Assembly (NCBI RefSeq): GCF_003086295.3
Contig: NC_092051.1
Span: forward strand, 24,051,940-24,115,939
DNA: 64,000 nucleotides
Direction: 5' to 3'
Source of the DNA: Arachis hypogaea
Taxonomy: Eukaryota; Streptophyta; Magnoliopsida; Fabales; Fabaceae
The notes under the pieces were generated by a model. That model was given only the letters and a program-made list of their open reading frames with translations, was not told the origin of the DNA and ran no database searches. Shown piece after piece: positions 23,402-35,416 of this stretch (position 1 is the first letter of the stretch; each line of letters begins with the position of its first letter). Both the position numbers and the translations under genes were made by a program.

Positions 23402-26400
23402 TGTAAGACCCAAGACTTTTGAGAAGTCCTATTTTGAACTAATCTCAAATCATATATTTATTTATATTTTTAATTTCATAAATTATCTTATTGAAGGTAA
23501 TTAAAGGTAGTTTTGATTAATTGGATTTGAAATAAATTAAGGTTTTTATCCAAACTCTATGCTTATGGAGTATTTCTCTATTTACAACTTAAAGTTCTAG
23601 AAATCTAAAAATAATGAGTTTGGGTTATTTAAATTAAGATTTTATCTAATTTTATAATTATTGAGTTATTTTATATATTTAAATTGTAAAGTTTGTAGTT
23701 GTGAAATAATAAGGATTTTTATATGATTTGGACTAAATAATTAATATTTTAAAATATTGATACTACTGTTTTGGAAAAACAAAGGATTTAAGTATATTAT
23801 CTCTAATTATTTTGATTTGGGCATTTTACGGAAAATAATTTGTGAAATTGATGAGCAAATAGTATTTTCTATATATAATTAGTGTTGGATATAATTTGGG
23901 TTTCAATTACTATGTTGTCCACAATTTTATCAGAAATTACTAAAATGCCCCTAGCCCTAATTTTCTCAAAACCCTAACCCATGACCTGGTTCCCTTCTCA
24001 CTCAACCTAGCAGCAGCAGCACATGATTTTCCTTTTTCCCTTTCCATGAAAGAAAGGAACGAAAAAGCAGAAAGAGAGAGAGAGAGAGGCTGAGTTGCTG
24101 CAGAGGAGAGTAAGGAAGTCGCCGCTCAGCTGGTCACCGCCGCTCATCCTCACTGCCGCCAGCTGCGTGTCCCACCAAGCCGCCGAACCTGCCACGCATC
24201 ACCGCCACCAATCTCGCGCCGCCGCGGTCCCGTCGAGCTTCAGCCAACACCACACGAAACAAAGAGAGAGACCGATGGAGAAGAGGGCTGCGGAGGGGGA
24301 AAGAGCCGGCGATTGCAGTCGCCGTTGGGTCCTTGTTCCTCGCCGTTGAAGGAGCTGCTCCCAGCCACGGTGGTTGCCGATGTTCGCGCCGTTGCTGTCG
24401 GAGAACCCGAGGAGAGAGAAACGACACGACGGGAGAGAGAGGGAGTCGCCGTGGAGCCACAAGCTGCGCCGGTCGCCGCCGCGTCACGTCAGAGAGGAAG
24501 GCTGAGACTGAGCACCGCTGGGAGAGAGGAAGACGCGGGCTGAGGGGGCTTCATCCAGTCACCGCTGTCACCGGAGTTCTGAGGCCACCAGGACCACCGC
24601 CAGAGTTGCTGGAGGCTGCCGCCGCTCTGCCTAGTTTTGTGTTGAGTCACGCCGCCGTGCCTGGCCACCGGAAAACCCCGCTGCTGTCGCCGGAAAACTC
24701 TGCCGGTAAGGGTTTTTGAATTTGGTTTTCATTCGTTTAAAATTCTGGAAACTTTATCGTTTGCGTATGTGGGTTTTAGCTACCATTGCCGAAGTCCGGG
24801 TCGCCGCTGCCATTTGAGGTGGCTGCCGGGCTGCCGCCAAGCCGGTTCGGAGACCGTCGATATTTCGGTTCAGCCCTTCCTTCTTCGTTTGGTAAGCGTC
24901 TCGATCTGAAAGCCCTCTAGTTACTGCTTCATTATACGTTGAGGTGTTGTAGCATTCGTTGTTATGAGAGTTAATCTCGGCTATTATATGTTGCGATTAG
25001 AGTGGTTGTGGTTGCTGAGAAAGCGGGTTGGAGCTGAGGTTTTGACTGCAGTCGATTCGGGTCAATACGAAAGGAGTCAGTTAGCGAGTTTGGGTTGTGA
25101 TTTCAACGTATCGAGGTAGGGGCTTTTTATACAAACTGATTCATTTTAAAGTGGAAGTTGTTATAAATAGATATGCTGTATAAAATGTATTTCTGGTGGT
25201 TATGTGAGTCTTATGAATTGTCTGGTTTTATCTTGAATGAATATGGGTGCTTGTTTGATTGTAACAATGTCTGATTTTGATAAATTGGAGATTTCTGGAT
25301 TGGTTGATTTGAATGATTTTTGATAATTTGAAAGTTGAGTTTTGTTTTATTGGAAACTGATTTAGTCTTGAACCTGTCAGAAAGGATTGATGATTGATTT
25401 TGTTGGGACCCGAAAAAGGGTGGCAAAGTCCAAGTTTTAGGGGAGATGCTGCCGAAATTTCTAGAAAATCTGAGATTTTGATTGGAATTGTTATTTTGGA
25501 AAAGAATGAATTATGCTTTGACTTAAATATTTGAGAAATAAATTATGTTTGAACTTGCCTTAGTAGGAAAATCTCTATATCTTGGATGTAATTATTAAGA
25601 AAGGAATTATGCCTTAAAAATCAATTTAAATATGAAATTTTTATGTTTTGGAAATTAATTTACGTAAACAGATTTTGGAGGGGGTTTTAATGGGTTTAAA
25701 ATAAACGTGGTTTTCAATTAATCTATTTCACTTTACGACATTTAGGAAGAGCTTGAAGTATTTTCTGGAACTTTGATTTATTAAAATTGAAACACTTCCC
25801 GAGCCCTTGGAAACAGATTTAAGAATGAAACTGAAATTGGTTTTCGGTTTAAAAATGATTTGGTTTTGGCTTAAGTTTGGTTGGTTTTGAAATTGGTTCG
25901 GAATAATTGGAAACACGATTTGGTTTTGGGTTTAAACCCTATTCTATTTATTCAACTCAAGAAGTTAAAGTTTCGGAGGTTTTCAAGGAATTTAAGAAAT
26001 GAGTTAGGTTATTCTCCCCTGAAGTCTTGAGACTCCGCTGAGGAATCTTACGACCAAATCTTGATTTAGAAATGAATGATTTTGAGTCTTTCAAAGAGAT
26101 TTTGAACTTGGCATGGTTTTGAGATCTTTGGAAGTGTTGGAAAGATGTGGAAAGTGGCTCCGTTTTGAAAAGTGATTCTTGGCTAGCTGTGATTTGACTA
26201 CGTTTGTTACTTAAAAGTAAATGGGCCAAGAATGATTTTGAATTAAGATTTTGAGCCTGATTGATTGTAGATATCATCAAGATTGATGAGTTATTGTTTG
26301 GTAGGCGTAAGGGCCGGGTTCGTCCCGCTTATGCTGAGAGATTTGATAATTGACGAGATTGTTGATAAGTCGTTTGCGCCTGGCAAGGACGGTGGTTAAT

Positions 26401-27434
26401 CCCGCTTGTCGAGGTTGCGGCGCCCGCGTAAGGACGGTGGTTAATCCCGCTTACGTGTAGATGTGAGGTCGGAGGCAAAGTATCCCGCTCACATCCTTTG
26501 GGATCACAGGAGTGTGCAGGCACTAACATCCTGGACCGTGTGGCGGGCACGTTATCCCAGAGGGTTCTCATTTATACGTGACCGAAGGGCAACATTCCCA
26601 TGGGAATGTGTCGGGTTGGCAATTGAACCGACAATGTGATATCACAGCCAGTAGGACAGGCATTCATCATTTGCATCTATGTGATATTGTTTGGGTGTGC
26701 ATATTGTATTTGGTTTGCCTATGTGAATACTTATGTTAACTGCTAACTGTTATACTTGTTGTAATTGCTCTTGATTGTGCTTGAACCACATTAATTGTGA
26801 TTGTGTTTGAATTGATTGGTTTGTGATGAGTTGGTTGCTGATTGAGCTGTTTGGGCCGGGGGCCGTGTTGGAATGGATGGGCTTGAGGCCGTGATTGGTA
26901 TATTGAGTCCTAGTTCTGTATAAAGTATCTGATCGGTTCAGTATAGACTTAATGAACCTATGCTTGGAACAGGATGATCATTTATACCGCGTAGGTAACT
27001 GCTTTCATGGTTGCGGTCTAGGAAAAACTTTTCAGACATTTTCTTTAAGAAAGGAAAAAAGGTTTTGTTTTACAATATTTGAGAAATTTAGCAAGTTTTC
27101 AAAAAGGAATTTTCTGGATTACGAATGTGAACCTATGGTTTTTAGAAAGACTCATAAGACGAGCAATAATCACTGAACTCTAAGAATGATTTTATCTTTA
27201 CGTATCTTGTTATAGCAATTTCTGTAATCCTATAGTGAGAACAAGCGAGGATGACGTTCTCACTCCCCTACAGGTTATTCCTTTTCAGAATATGGAAGAC
27301 GAAGCTTCAGGAGAGTTATGTTTATTTTCTGTTTATTCGGTCCTTTTGTATTACCATAGCTATTGTTTTCCCTCGCCTTTATCTTTATTATGTTTGTAAG
27401 AGGGATAGGAAATTATGATATGTATATTTGTAAA

Positions 27435-27438
<4 letters not shown>

Positions 27439-27472
<34 letters not shown>

Positions 27473-27489
27473 TATATATATATATATAT
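27439..27489. repeat. (TG)16 followed by (TA)n microsatellite
   Basis: TG dinucleotides 27439-27470, then TA dinucleotides to 27489, inside the 4.28-kb solo LTR. Confidence 0.95.
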
Positions 27490-27631
27490 CTTAAAGTTGT
27501 ATCTGATTTTGCATGTACATGTATGTTTAGGTTTTCACAAAAAAAGAGTTACGAAAGGTTATGCGGTTTTAAGTTTTAAACAAGCTCATATTTTAGTCTT
27601 AAATATTATAAGAGTCATGGTAATACTCGAG

Positions 27632-27671
27632 CTATCAGAGTGGCGCAGCCGGAAGCGTGACATTTTGATAG
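27632..27671 (+). other. tRNA-iMet-like hairpin at the LTR end
   Basis: The sequence ctatcagagtggcgcagc, c, ggaagcgtg, acattttgatag reproduces the first 26 or so bases of plant initiator-Met tRNA (acceptor 5' strand plus D-arm) with one inserted C. A partial inverse of the acceptor strand follows (ttgatag against ctatcag). The anticodon and T arms are absent, so it is not a tRNA gene. It lies 13 bp from the LTR terminus. Confidence 0.6.
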
Positions 27672-27689
27672 TTAGGGTGTTACAGGTGG

Positions 27690-28240
27690 TGGTCGTCATC
27701 TTCTCAACTAGGTGAGCTCCAGTTTTCAACCCTGTTTTTTCTCTAGTTCAATGTTGATTTCGGTGAATTTGGTGGTTGTTGAATGTGGTTGTTACTGTTT
27801 CATTTAGTTTTTGGAGTTGTTGTTGGCTTGTTGCTGTTATTTCTCTGCTTCGATGTTAATTTTGGTGAACCTGAGCAAATTTTAGAGTTGTTGCTGTTCT
27901 TTCTATTTGTTTGTTGAATGTTGATTTTTTAGAGTTGTTGTTGCTGTTCTTTCTCTGGATCGATGTTAATTTCGGTGAATCTAAGCAAATTTTAGATGTG
28001 TAATGTTAAATACTTGTCTAAACTTTCAAAAGTTTTTAATTTTTAGTATATGTGTAATGTATATATGTTTTGATGATATGTTTTTTTTCTTAAGTTGAAG
28101 AAAAATAAATGTAAGTGTTTATGTCTAATGTGACTTTGCTTTGCATGTTAATGAAGCAGGTGCTAAGCTTTCATATGGTAAAGTGGTTGAAACAAAAGTT
28201 TCTGAGTGTTGAGAAGGAAGAATAGCAATACTAGAAAAAT
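27690..28240. repeat. Imperfect tandem repeat of about 110 bp
   Basis: Blocks around 27840-27900 and 27950-28000 share ttctctg, tcgatgttaatttyggtgaa and cagcaaattttaga-like words; a weaker copy lies near 27740-27780. Probably the continuation of the LTR-like DNA interrupted at 23401. No gene seen. Confidence 0.5.
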
Positions 28241-28625
28241 CTATCAACGCCCAATATGGGCAGGCTCCTTCGAAGAAAAGTATAGACCATTATATATTTC
28301 TAAAAAGCTCTGAAAGTTAGCTTTCCAACGCCGTTGAGAGCGCGTCATTTGGACCTCGGGATCTCCAGAAATGCTCGTTATAGTGCATAGAGATCAGAAT
28401 CTGACAGCATCTGCTACGCTTTCCTTGCCTCTGAATTGGACTTTGCCAAAACTCCTTAATTTCAGCTAGAAATTACATGAACTCATCAGAAAACACAAGT
28501 CAAAGTAGAATCTAATAATGTAAATTTTACACTAAAACCTACGAAAATATGATAAAACTTAAACAAAACATAACTAAAACACTATGAAAATAATGCCAAA
28601 AAATGTATAAAATATCTGCTCATCA
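28241..28625 (-). repeat. Truncated Athila-type LTR fragment
   Basis: The right edge (ctgctcatca) and the preceding DNA match the ends of the LTRs at 35417-37133 and 44659-46375: 'ctttccaacgc', 'gcgcgtcatt', 'cagaatctgacagcatc', 'tttcagctagaaa' and 'aatgccaaaaaatgtataa' appear in the same order. The fragment stops abruptly on the left near 28240, with no TSD found. Confidence 0.7.
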
Positions 28626-28780
28626 CATGATCCGAGCTCGACCCAACATTGGGAGCAAGTAAGAGCCCCCTATTTCTGGTATCAATGCTAAAAGAGGATA
28701 ACTGCTTACTTGGCAGTGACCTCCCATATAGTGGGGCATATATAATGACCAACTGCTAGCAGGAGATTAACTCTATTATG

Positions 28781-29165
28781 CTGTGTTTGGTTTATGTATG
28801 GGTGAAGACATAGACACAAATACACAAATATTGAAGACATATACATAAGGAGACACAAAATTTTTACTTTGTTTGATAACTATGCACAAGACAGAACATA
28901 AATTGCAAATAATATTATTCTTATCTCCCAAAAAAAATCACCACAATCACTACTATTAAGGATAAAAGTGGAAAAACTTGTATCTTAACCTTTGTGTCTT
29001 AGTATCTCGATAAAATGGCAGTACACAAATTTTATGTATTTGTGTACTAGTGTGTACCACCGTGTCTTTACTTATTTTGTATATTTAAAAACCAAACATG
29101 AAACATGGGTGTGAGTGTGTCACCGTATCTCAAAATTTGGTAGACACACCCATTAAACAAACGAT
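28781..29165. mobile_element. MITE with gtgtttggtt-type ends
   Basis: The left end gctgtgtttggtttatgtat pairs imperfectly with the inverse of the right end (acccattaaacaaacgatac). The interior repeats gacacaaa and tttgtgta words on both sides. No coding capacity. Confidence 0.6.
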
Positions 29166-29893
29166 ACTTTAGTGACTGAGTCATTTTTCAACTCTATAAA
29201 TACCATCCTATTTTAGATATTATTCATCTAAGTGACACACACCTTATTAAAACTCTTGTTGACTTAGATATCAAAATTTTTTGCAGATACCTTCCATCAT
29301 CGTCTAGGTGAGAATAATCGTGTGACTCGGCTTAATAAATCTATCAGCATTTCAAGTAAACTTTGAAATACTTAATATTGGTACTGCACTTTTTATGATT
29401 AGAAAATCATTTACCTTTACTATTTGAGCCAAATCTCTTAGTTAGATCTCATACAATTTTAACTATATTTTTCTTTTAAAAGAAACTTTATTAGATCCTA
29501 GAATGTGAGTATAAGCGTAAGTTTAATGTAGCAAAGATGGAAATATTTAAATAGAAGAGTAACCAAAGTCGGAATAATATTTATTGTTGAAAAGCTAGTA
29601 AATTATTGTTTTTGGTGGTTTGAAAATATGGAAAGAAAATTAATACATTATTCAGTTAAAAAGGTGATCAGATGAATGATAGACAAATAGTAAAAAGTAG
29701 AAGTAAATTAAAGAAAACTAATTTATATATAAAATTATCACTATAAAAATGATAATAATAGTGGATAATAATATTGTTTCATTCATGAAACTAACCTCGT
29801 CTTAGGATAAAGTTTTTTTTTTGTTAGTTAAAAAAAATCTAATTTTAAGTGTGTACTATACTATGTGTTAACAATGCCTTTAAGTCACTTTAA
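29166..29893. other. Intergenic DNA, no gene recognised
   Basis: Contains a TATA-like ctataaatacc near 29198, but no convincing coding exon follows. AT-rich. The window shows nothing to assign it to. Confidence 0.35.
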
Positions 29894-30526
29894 GGCTCCG
29901 TTTGAATTATGTCTAATATAGAAATACGAAGGCAAAAATAAAAAAGTGAAGATAAAAATATGTTTGGAAGCAGGGTTGGAGACAAAATATAAAAATTGTC
30001 TTTGTCTTTATTCAAATTATATATTATATATGTATTTCTGTTCTCTCTAAAAGCACGGACGCAGGAATGATGCATTGAGGATAAATCATTTAATAAAAAT
30101 TTTTCCTACCTTATCCTCATTAAAATTTAATTATTTCAAAATTATCCTTGTTATTTGTATCATTTTGTTTGTCCTAATTATTTTTCTTTCTCGTGACTCC
30201 ATCATCATCATTGCAATTCTCTTTAAACTGGGAATTACTCAAATTATATCTTATTCTCGTTATGTTTCATAATTCCACTTCTCGCACTTTCATATTTATC
30301 CTTCCTTGAGATTAGTCTCTCTTTTCTACTCTTCCTATTCTTTATTCTTTTGCATAGTTACCACCATAACGATGATCAAACACATAAGTGACAATAATTA
30401 GGGCTGACAATTCATACTCTATTCGCAGGTATTCAATCTGATCCAACTCATTCGAATAAGGTAGGTTATCCAACCCGTTGCGAATAGGATAGGATAGGTA
30501 TGCATGCGGATAGAGTAGGGTACGGG

Positions 30527-33500
30527 TGTAAAATCCAAATTTTATTTTAAAAATATCTTATTAAAAGAAATTAAATAATTAAATTAAAATTTTATTTAAT
30601 TTCATAATTATTGAATAATTTTTTATATTTAAATTATACAATTTAACAGTTGTAAAAAAAAATAAGAATTTTATATGATTTAGTTTTAAATAATTAAAAT
30701 TTTAGAATTTAATACTTTAATTTTATAAACAAATAAAATAAATTATATTATCTTTAATTTCAAATTAGAATACTTGAATTAAAAGCTAAATTAGCAAATT
30801 GATAAGTAATATTTTTTTAAAGTAATTTTAAGGAATTAAATTATATTTTAAATTTATACATTATAGCGATAATTTTATTAAAATTACCTAAATTACCCAA
30901 AAATTCTCAAATTGAACCCACTAACACTAATCTTACCTCACCGCCACTCACCCTACCCTCTCTTAACACATACAACCGTATCAAAATCCTGCATCTAAGC
31001 CATTCCAATTTGCAATTCCATTTCATTCATAGATTCCATTATTAAATGATGTCATGAGATGACTTAGTCAATGTCCCATACCCAACAATCCCTAAAGCCT
31101 CTCGAACTCACCACTCCATTGATTCCTGCATCTTCCAACTCCGTACGTGGAAGCCCTTCACTAACAAACACCCTTATTTCTCCGAAGGCAAAACCCCTTC
31201 TGTTCCGATTGACCTTTCCAAGCTTTCTCTTCTCGACGATGATTCCACTCCTAAACCCGTCAATTCATCATCCTGCCATCACTACTACCATGAAGCCACC
31301 GAACAGAGCTGAGGAAGAGAGAGGGACGAACTCGCGAGGGAGAATGATAGGAGGTTGTGCCGCCGCCGCTACCAAGGTCCATCACCGTCGCCAAAGTTCG
31401 CAACGCCGTCGGGAAGCCCAGCCGCGGTGAGATAGAGAGCGCTCATGAGGGTTAGAGCCACGAGGAGTTGTGAACCGCCGCTGTTGACGGAGAAGAGGAG
31501 AGATACGAGAGAAGGATAGGAAGAGAAGCTGCGCCGCCTCCTCGCGCCAGTCACCGTCGCTGTTGGTGACGAAAATCGTCACCGCCATCCGTGCTTCTGT
31601 CGCCGTCAGAACCGTACGCCGCCGTTAGAAGGACCTTCATCGCTGTTGTTAACGCGAACGAGAGAGAAGGAAGACCGAGGAAAGAAGGGGTTATTCCCTT
31701 CGTTGCCGAGCCACAGCCACCGTCGTCACTGTCGAGCCACCACCGGAGGAGGTCTGTGCTACTAGAGCTCAACGGAAGTCACTTGGGTTTGCTGTCACTC
31801 CTCCTAGTTCTGTTTGAATCGCGTCACCGCATCTCTGGATGCCAGGAACGGCGCCATAGCTGCCGGAATCACTGCTTGAGTTGCTGCTTTTCAGTTCAGT
31901 GTTTCTTCTTAGTTGCGGTAGGCGTTTTCATTCCTGAAATTCTTTTGGTCACTGTTCTGTTATCTTAGATGAGGTTTTACGGTGTTATTTGTTATATGAT
32001 TAAGTTTCGGTTATTATATATTGTGAATAGAGTTACTGTGGTTGCTGCGGAAGTGGGTTAGAGTTGAGGTTGTGGCTATCGAGGTTACAAGCCGAGAAGA
32101 AGACGCACTGTATAGCTTTTGAGTTTTGACGAGTTGAGGTAGGGGTTTTCTTAAAATCTATTTTATATTACAGAGTTGTGATAAATAGATATTGATGCAA
32201 AGAGATTTACTTCTGTGATTATATTTGTCTTATGGATGTGATGGTTTGTTGGACTAAATTACTGGGTGCTTGATTGCGTGAATGGTGTGTGGTTGTGGAT
32301 AAAAACCGTTTTGGAATGTCATTTACTTGATTATTAAAAAAGGTGGATTTTCTTGGTTTTAGAGTTTACTTAGTAATATAAATGAAATGATTTTGGAAAT
32401 AATTTGAGATATGAAAACAAATTGATTCTGGAAGCGGTTTGATTGTGAGTTGGTTTGATTTTTTGAATGATTTAATATTTGAGCTGATTCAATTTTAAAG
32501 AGTTTTATTGTTAGAATTGGTTGATTTGAAAATGATTTGACATTGGAACTGGTTCAATTCTGGAAAATGTTTGAGATTCGGAAATGGTTGAGAAAAAGTT
32601 TGAGAAATGTTTGGATGGGAAGTGAAAAGGGTGGCAGTGTCCGAGTTTTAGAGGAAACGCTGTCGAAATTTTATAAAATTAAAAGTTTTATTTAAAGTAA
32701 TTAATTAAAAAAAATTGTTTTTAAGCATTATACGTTTTAAGATTGATCTGGCTATCAAAGAAAGAATTTTGTTTTGGAATTGAGATTGTTAACGAACAGA
32801 ATGAAAAAGAGGATGATGAGGATTTTATTTGAAATATGGTTTTGAAATGAACTTGGAAATGAGATTTGGATTTGATGAATGATTATGATGTTGAGAATGT
32901 TGAGATGTGAACTTGAATTATTCACATGGCTTATGAATTTGAAATATCTGAGATACGAGGTTTCCTGGATTAAGTGCCGTGGCTTGCCACCACGTGTACC
33001 AGGTTGAAAACTCGATACTCTGTTGACCCTACGACGTAAGTGTGTGACCGGGCACTATATAAATTCCCGGGAATGTTACCCCCATTGAGTAATATTGATT
33101 ATTTGAGAAAAAGCTATGCATAGACTCTTGGGGATGCACGTCGAGAGACAGTCTAAGTACAATTCAGACTTGTCGGGTTGGTTGGATAACCGACATATGA
33201 GCCTCATCAGCCATAGGACAGGCATGCATCATATGTATTTGTATGCTTTGCTTGAGTTTGAACTTGTTTTGGTTTGCCTAATTGTTAAACTGTTCGTAAC
33301 TGCTACTTGAACTATTTGCTGTAACTGCTGCCTACTTGTGCTTTCCTTGTCTGCCTTGCCTGTGTTTGTCCTGGCGTGCTACATTTGAGATCGCACTTTG
33401 GTGCTGAATTAATGATTGTGTTGTTTGATTGCGTGGTTGGTTTCTGATTGAGATTTTCTTATAAGAAAGGAAAGGTTTCAGATTTCTGAAAGATTAAATA

Positions 33501-33986
33501 TTGTTTCTTTGAAAAGGTTTTGAACGATTACCTATTGGTTTTTTTAAAAAATTCATAAGGCAATAATAATCACTGAGCTTGAAAACAGTTTTCCTATTAA
33601 ATATCTTCTTATGACAACTTTGAAACTCCATGGTGAGACCGTGTGGTTAAGTTCTCACCCTCCTACAGCTTTACTTTTCAGGAACCGAATGAAGAAGCAC
33701 TAAGAAGAGTTATACATTCCCTCGTCTTTGTTATTACAATTTTGTAAGAGGGATAGGAGTTGTATGTTTTATATATATATATATATATAAGAAGTCCTGT
33801 ATATGGATCTATGCCTGCTTGTTTATTTTAGATGAAGTATGTATTTCCGGTTTATAAAGTGATTAGCGATACGGTGTTGAGTCACAGGCTCCTATTTTAA
33901 TATTTAGTATGTAAAGTAGTCATAATACTTCTTGCTATCAGAGTAGCGCAGCCGGAAGCGTGACTTCTGATAGTGAGGGTGTTACA
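30527..33986 (-). mobile_element. Solo LTR, 3.46 kb (Ty3/gypsy, long-LTR family)
   Basis: Ends TGTAAAATCC and GGGTGTTACA with a perfect 5-bp duplication, acggg (30522-30526 and 33987-33991). No PBS, PPT or retroviral-type coding frame lies inside. It has the same modular order as the 4.28-kb solo LTR: AT-rich edge, GC-rich GA/CCG segment (31280-31860), 'gaggtagggg' (about 32136), 'aaaagggtggca' (about 32625), 'gagcctcatcagccatagg' (about 33190), microsatellite and terminal tRNA-like hairpin. The open frames around 31071-31968 lie in the GC-rich segment and have no domain I recognise. Confidence 0.85.
33935..33973 (+). other. tRNA-iMet-like hairpin at the LTR end
   Basis: ctatcagagtagcgcagc, c, ggaagcgtg, acttctgatag: plant initiator-Met tRNA bases 1-26 with one G-to-A change and one inserted C, closed by cttctgatag, which pairs with ctatcagag almost perfectly. 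Second independent copy of the motif at 27632-27671. Confidence 0.65.
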
Positions 33987-35263
33987 ACGGGTTTAGGGTG
34001 TACCTTTTCCTATTCTGCCCACACCTCATATATAACACATAGTTTATAAAAATTAGGTATATAGTGAAGGAAGTAAGAGTTGAACCCCAACCTCCCTTAT
34101 GTAATGACTTACAATAAGTGAACAACCACTAAACTAGTTAGTTAATTTAGTAATTTAGAGCATTAGTTTTTTATTTTTTATGTTATTAATATGTATAAAA
34201 TTTGAAATGATTGAATTTTATATTTACTTTGAAAAATTTGATATTTCTGCGGACAGGGTAGGGTTTAGAACTTTAGGGTGCGGGTAGGATTAGGGTTGAG
34301 AGATTCTCAACCCGCGGGTAGGGTAAGGTAAAGTATTAATAAAATTTTCAACCCGCGGGTAGGATTAGGGTAGAGTCCAAACCCTACCCTACCCTACCCA
34401 TTACCAGCCCTAGCCACAACTGTCAACTTGTATCTAATGGCGACGACTGGTGGTTGAGGGCTTGAGGCTAGACTGGTGACACGAATTCTAGTTTCATTCG
34501 CCAGTAGTAACAACAAGAAAATACAAAGTGTTATTTGTTCTTTATTTGAAAAATCTTTTTAATGATGTTTAATTGTTTGGATCTTATTTGCTTTTTGTTG
34601 AATTATTTTATTTTGAAGGTTAGAGTGTTTTTGTAAGAATGATTTTTTATTATTATAGAACAATGAAGAAGGAATTTGATAGTAGGGTAAGATAAGAAAA
34701 AAAATGAATAATTATTACTTTTTTGTATTTGTATTATTATTAAACATAATACAAAGATTTTTTTTGTGTTTTTTTCTCTTTGTATTTCTCTCTTCTAATA
34801 ATTTTGTCTCTGTCTCTACATTTGTATTTCAAGACACAATCCAAACAAAATTTAAGTTACACTTTTTGATCATAGCTATTTTCAAAATTACTATTCAAAA
34901 GATTAGATACTTACTATGATTTTGTAATATATTTTCAAAGAAGGTTTCTGTATATTTCTATGATATGAGCACATCAGTTCTTAATAACCTTAGAAATAAT
35001 TATTAATTTGATATTCAAAAGATTTAGATGCTAACAAAAAAAATTCTAAAAGATGTTATTGACAAAAAAAATCCTAAAAGAGAATTAATTTTGATAAAAG
35101 TGACCAATCGTCAATTAAATTACCTGATGTTAAGGTTAAACGCTGACTATCAGTTAATAATTATTATAATTACAAAAGTTATTCATACTTTTAATTTTTA
35201 AAATTTTAAAAACACCTCATTTCAATTTTTCAAAAAACTTAATCTCATTTCCCCCCTAAAACT

Positions 35264-35320
35264 CTCCTCCTCCTCCTCCTCCTCCTCCTCCTCCTCCTCC
35301 TCCTCCTCCTCCTCCTCCTC
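35264..35320. repeat. (CTC)19 microsatellite
   Basis: About 57 bp of CTC repeat in the left TIR of the element above; the right TIR has only scattered cttctt words at the mirror position. The minus-strand frame reads poly-Glu and is not a gene. Confidence 0.95.
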
Positions 35321-35416
35321 GTTGTCAATGTTTTCTTCTTTTTTCCCAATATCCTCAATATGTATTTCAAATTTAATATATATTTTGTTTTCTCTAAGTT
35401 TATTCACTTACATGTA

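Larger units (their letters stand above)
23402..27684 (-). mobile_element. Solo LTR, 4.28 kb (Ty3/gypsy, long-LTR family)
   Basis: Ends TGTAAGACCC and GGGTGTTACA form the canonical TG...CA pair. The flanking 5-bp duplication is ggtgg (23397-23401 and 27685-27689), extendable to 8 bp because the site is repetitive. No PBS, PPT or gag/pol frame lies between, so it is a solo LTR. Related sequences suggest the transcribed orientation starts TGTAACACCC, i.e. the minus strand. Contents include a GC-rich segment (24000-24710), the 'gaggtagggg' block, a cluster of cccgctta words (26310-26480), a (TG)n(TA)n microsatellite and a tRNA-like hairpin at the end. The short frames inside are incidental. Confidence 0.8.
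30399..34412. mobile_element. TIR element (TAGGGCTG ends) split by a solo LTR
   Basis: The left terminus tagggctgacaat and the inverse of the right terminus (tagggctggtaat) match at 11 of 13 positions. Subterminal DNA on both sides is full of ataggatagg, gtagggta and cccgcgggta words, typical of a hAT-like MITE. Removing the solo LTR at 30527-33986 leaves an element of about 550 bp. No exact TSD was found. Confidence 0.6.
29894..34851. mobile_element. MITE split by nested insertions
   Basis: The left end ggctccgtttgaattatgtc and the inverse of the right end (aattttgtttggattgtgtc) align, and the match continues through gaaatac(g/a)aag-like words. This implies one short element whose halves are now 5 kb apart, separated by the TIR element at 30399-34412. 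Confidence 0.55.

Noticed and set aside
24007..24719. Several overlapping open frames in a GC-rich block
   Set aside because: They lie inside a solo LTR, overlap on both strands and contain only low-complexity Arg/Ala/Pro/Ser stretches. GC-rich DNA lacks stops, so long frames are expected.
27632..27671. A functional tRNA gene
   Set aside because: Only the 5' half of initiator-Met tRNA is present; there is no anticodon stem-loop, T arm or B-box.
29198..29500. Promoter and first exon of a gene (ctataaatacc)
   Set aside because: No coding exon or splice pattern follows before the MITE at 29894.
35222..35407. Poly-glutamate protein
   Set aside because: It is the minus-strand translation of a (CTC)n microsatellite in a transposon TIR.
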